From contig CATIYX010000229.1 in assembly GCA_949739095.1 (NCBI GenBank), forward strand, positions 1-5,831: DNA of 5,831 nt, written 5' to 3'. Positions within the stretch are counted from its first letter, which is position 1. Every line of letters starts with the position of its first letter. The notes beneath the pieces are model-generated. The model searched no databases. It had not been told where the DNA came from and worked only from the letters and a program-made list of their open reading frames with translations. The stretch comes from an uncultured Clostridia bacterium. Its GTDB lineage: Bacteria > Bacillota > Clostridia > RUG12999. Shown one piece after another: positions 5,721 to 5,831 of this stretch. Both the position numbers and the translations under genes were made by a program.

Positions 5721-5749
5721 GTCACACATAAGTTTTTCCTGCATATCAT
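5721..5749 (+). promoter_or_regulatory. Candidate promoter for the plus-strand Cys-rich gene
   Basis: GTCACA (5721-5726), 17 bp, TATCAT (5744-5749) is a passable sigma-A reading. The same stretch also fits a sigma-K-like pattern: AC at 5724-5725, 16 bp, then CATATCATG, which matches CATA-N3-TA except for its last base. Neither is decisive. TATTAT at 5763-5768 is another possible -10 but lacks a -35. Confidence 0.3.
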
Positions 5750-5798
5750 GTTATTGTAGTTCTATTATTGAATTTAATTTTGAAGGGATGAAATTTCA

Positions 5799-5831
5799 AT
5801 GAATTGTAATTGCAACAACAATTGTTATCCA
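5799..5831 (+). CDS. Start of a small Cys/Asn-rich protein, cut by the window edge
   Basis: Eleven codons are visible, reading MNCNCNNNCYP, with three Cys and five Asn. GAAGGGATG upstream gives a usable ribosome binding site (AAGGG, 11 bases before the ATG). The gene is divergent from the lipoprotein operon. I do not recognise the protein. A Cys-x-Cys-x3-Cys start rich in Asn suggests a metal-binding or disulfide cross-linked structural protein such as a spore-surface component, but that is a guess from composition. It may also be a chance short reading frame, since only 33 bases are available. Confidence 0.4.
   Translation, partial: MNCNCNNNCYP

Noticed and set aside
5788..5802. Four-codon frame (MKFQ) whose stop overlaps the ATG of the Cys-rich gene
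   Set aside because: It has no ribosome binding site of its own and is too short to distinguish from chance; its ATG is part of the putative ribosome binding region of the next start.

Overview
The window reads as a low-to-mid GC Firmicute, most likely an anaerobic member of the Clostridia (Lachnospiraceae-like). This is an inference from three things: the gene order nadK-argR-recN, which is widespread in Firmicutes; strong AGGAGG-type ribosome binding sites; and a ferredoxin-type gene of the kind used by 2-oxoacid:ferredoxin oxidoreductases. No rRNA, tRNA, CRISPR array, insertion sequence or phage gene is visible. Nearly all coding is on the minus strand, so the biological order runs from high to low coordinates.

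Right edge to 4053: a divergent intergenic region of about 190 bases separates the start of a plus-strand gene (cut by the window edge, encoding a Cys/Asn-rich N-terminus) from a minus-strand gene for a secreted solute-binding lipoprotein. A good sigma-A promoter (TTTACT, 17 bp, TATGAT) precedes the lipoprotein gene. A sequence resembling an ArgR operator lies over its predicted transcription start.

4039 to 1003: nadK (NAD kinase), argR (arginine repressor) and recN (DNA repair SMC-like ATPase) follow with gaps of only 13 to 20 bases, and two ribosome binding sites overlap the preceding stop codon. The four genes look like one transcript. The lipoprotein sits where Firmicutes often carry tlyA or other genes of the dxs/tlyA group, which is unusual. 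If the ArgR box is real, the operon would be autoregulated by its own third gene.

1002 to 1: after a gap with its own promoter-like sequence come a P-loop ATPase (MinD/CobQ-like fold) and, 79 bases later, the first 36 codons of a 4Fe-4S ferredoxin-like protein that runs off the window. The pair probably begins a 2-oxoacid:ferredoxin oxidoreductase operon. The start of the ATPase gene lies inside a perfect 11-bp inverted repeat, the most striking non-coding structure in the window.

Nothing here is clearly a new biological system. The best leads are the 11-bp inverted repeat at the ATPase start, the candidate ArgR box with the lipoprotein in the nadK-argR-recN operon, and the truncated Cys/Asn-rich gene at the right edge.
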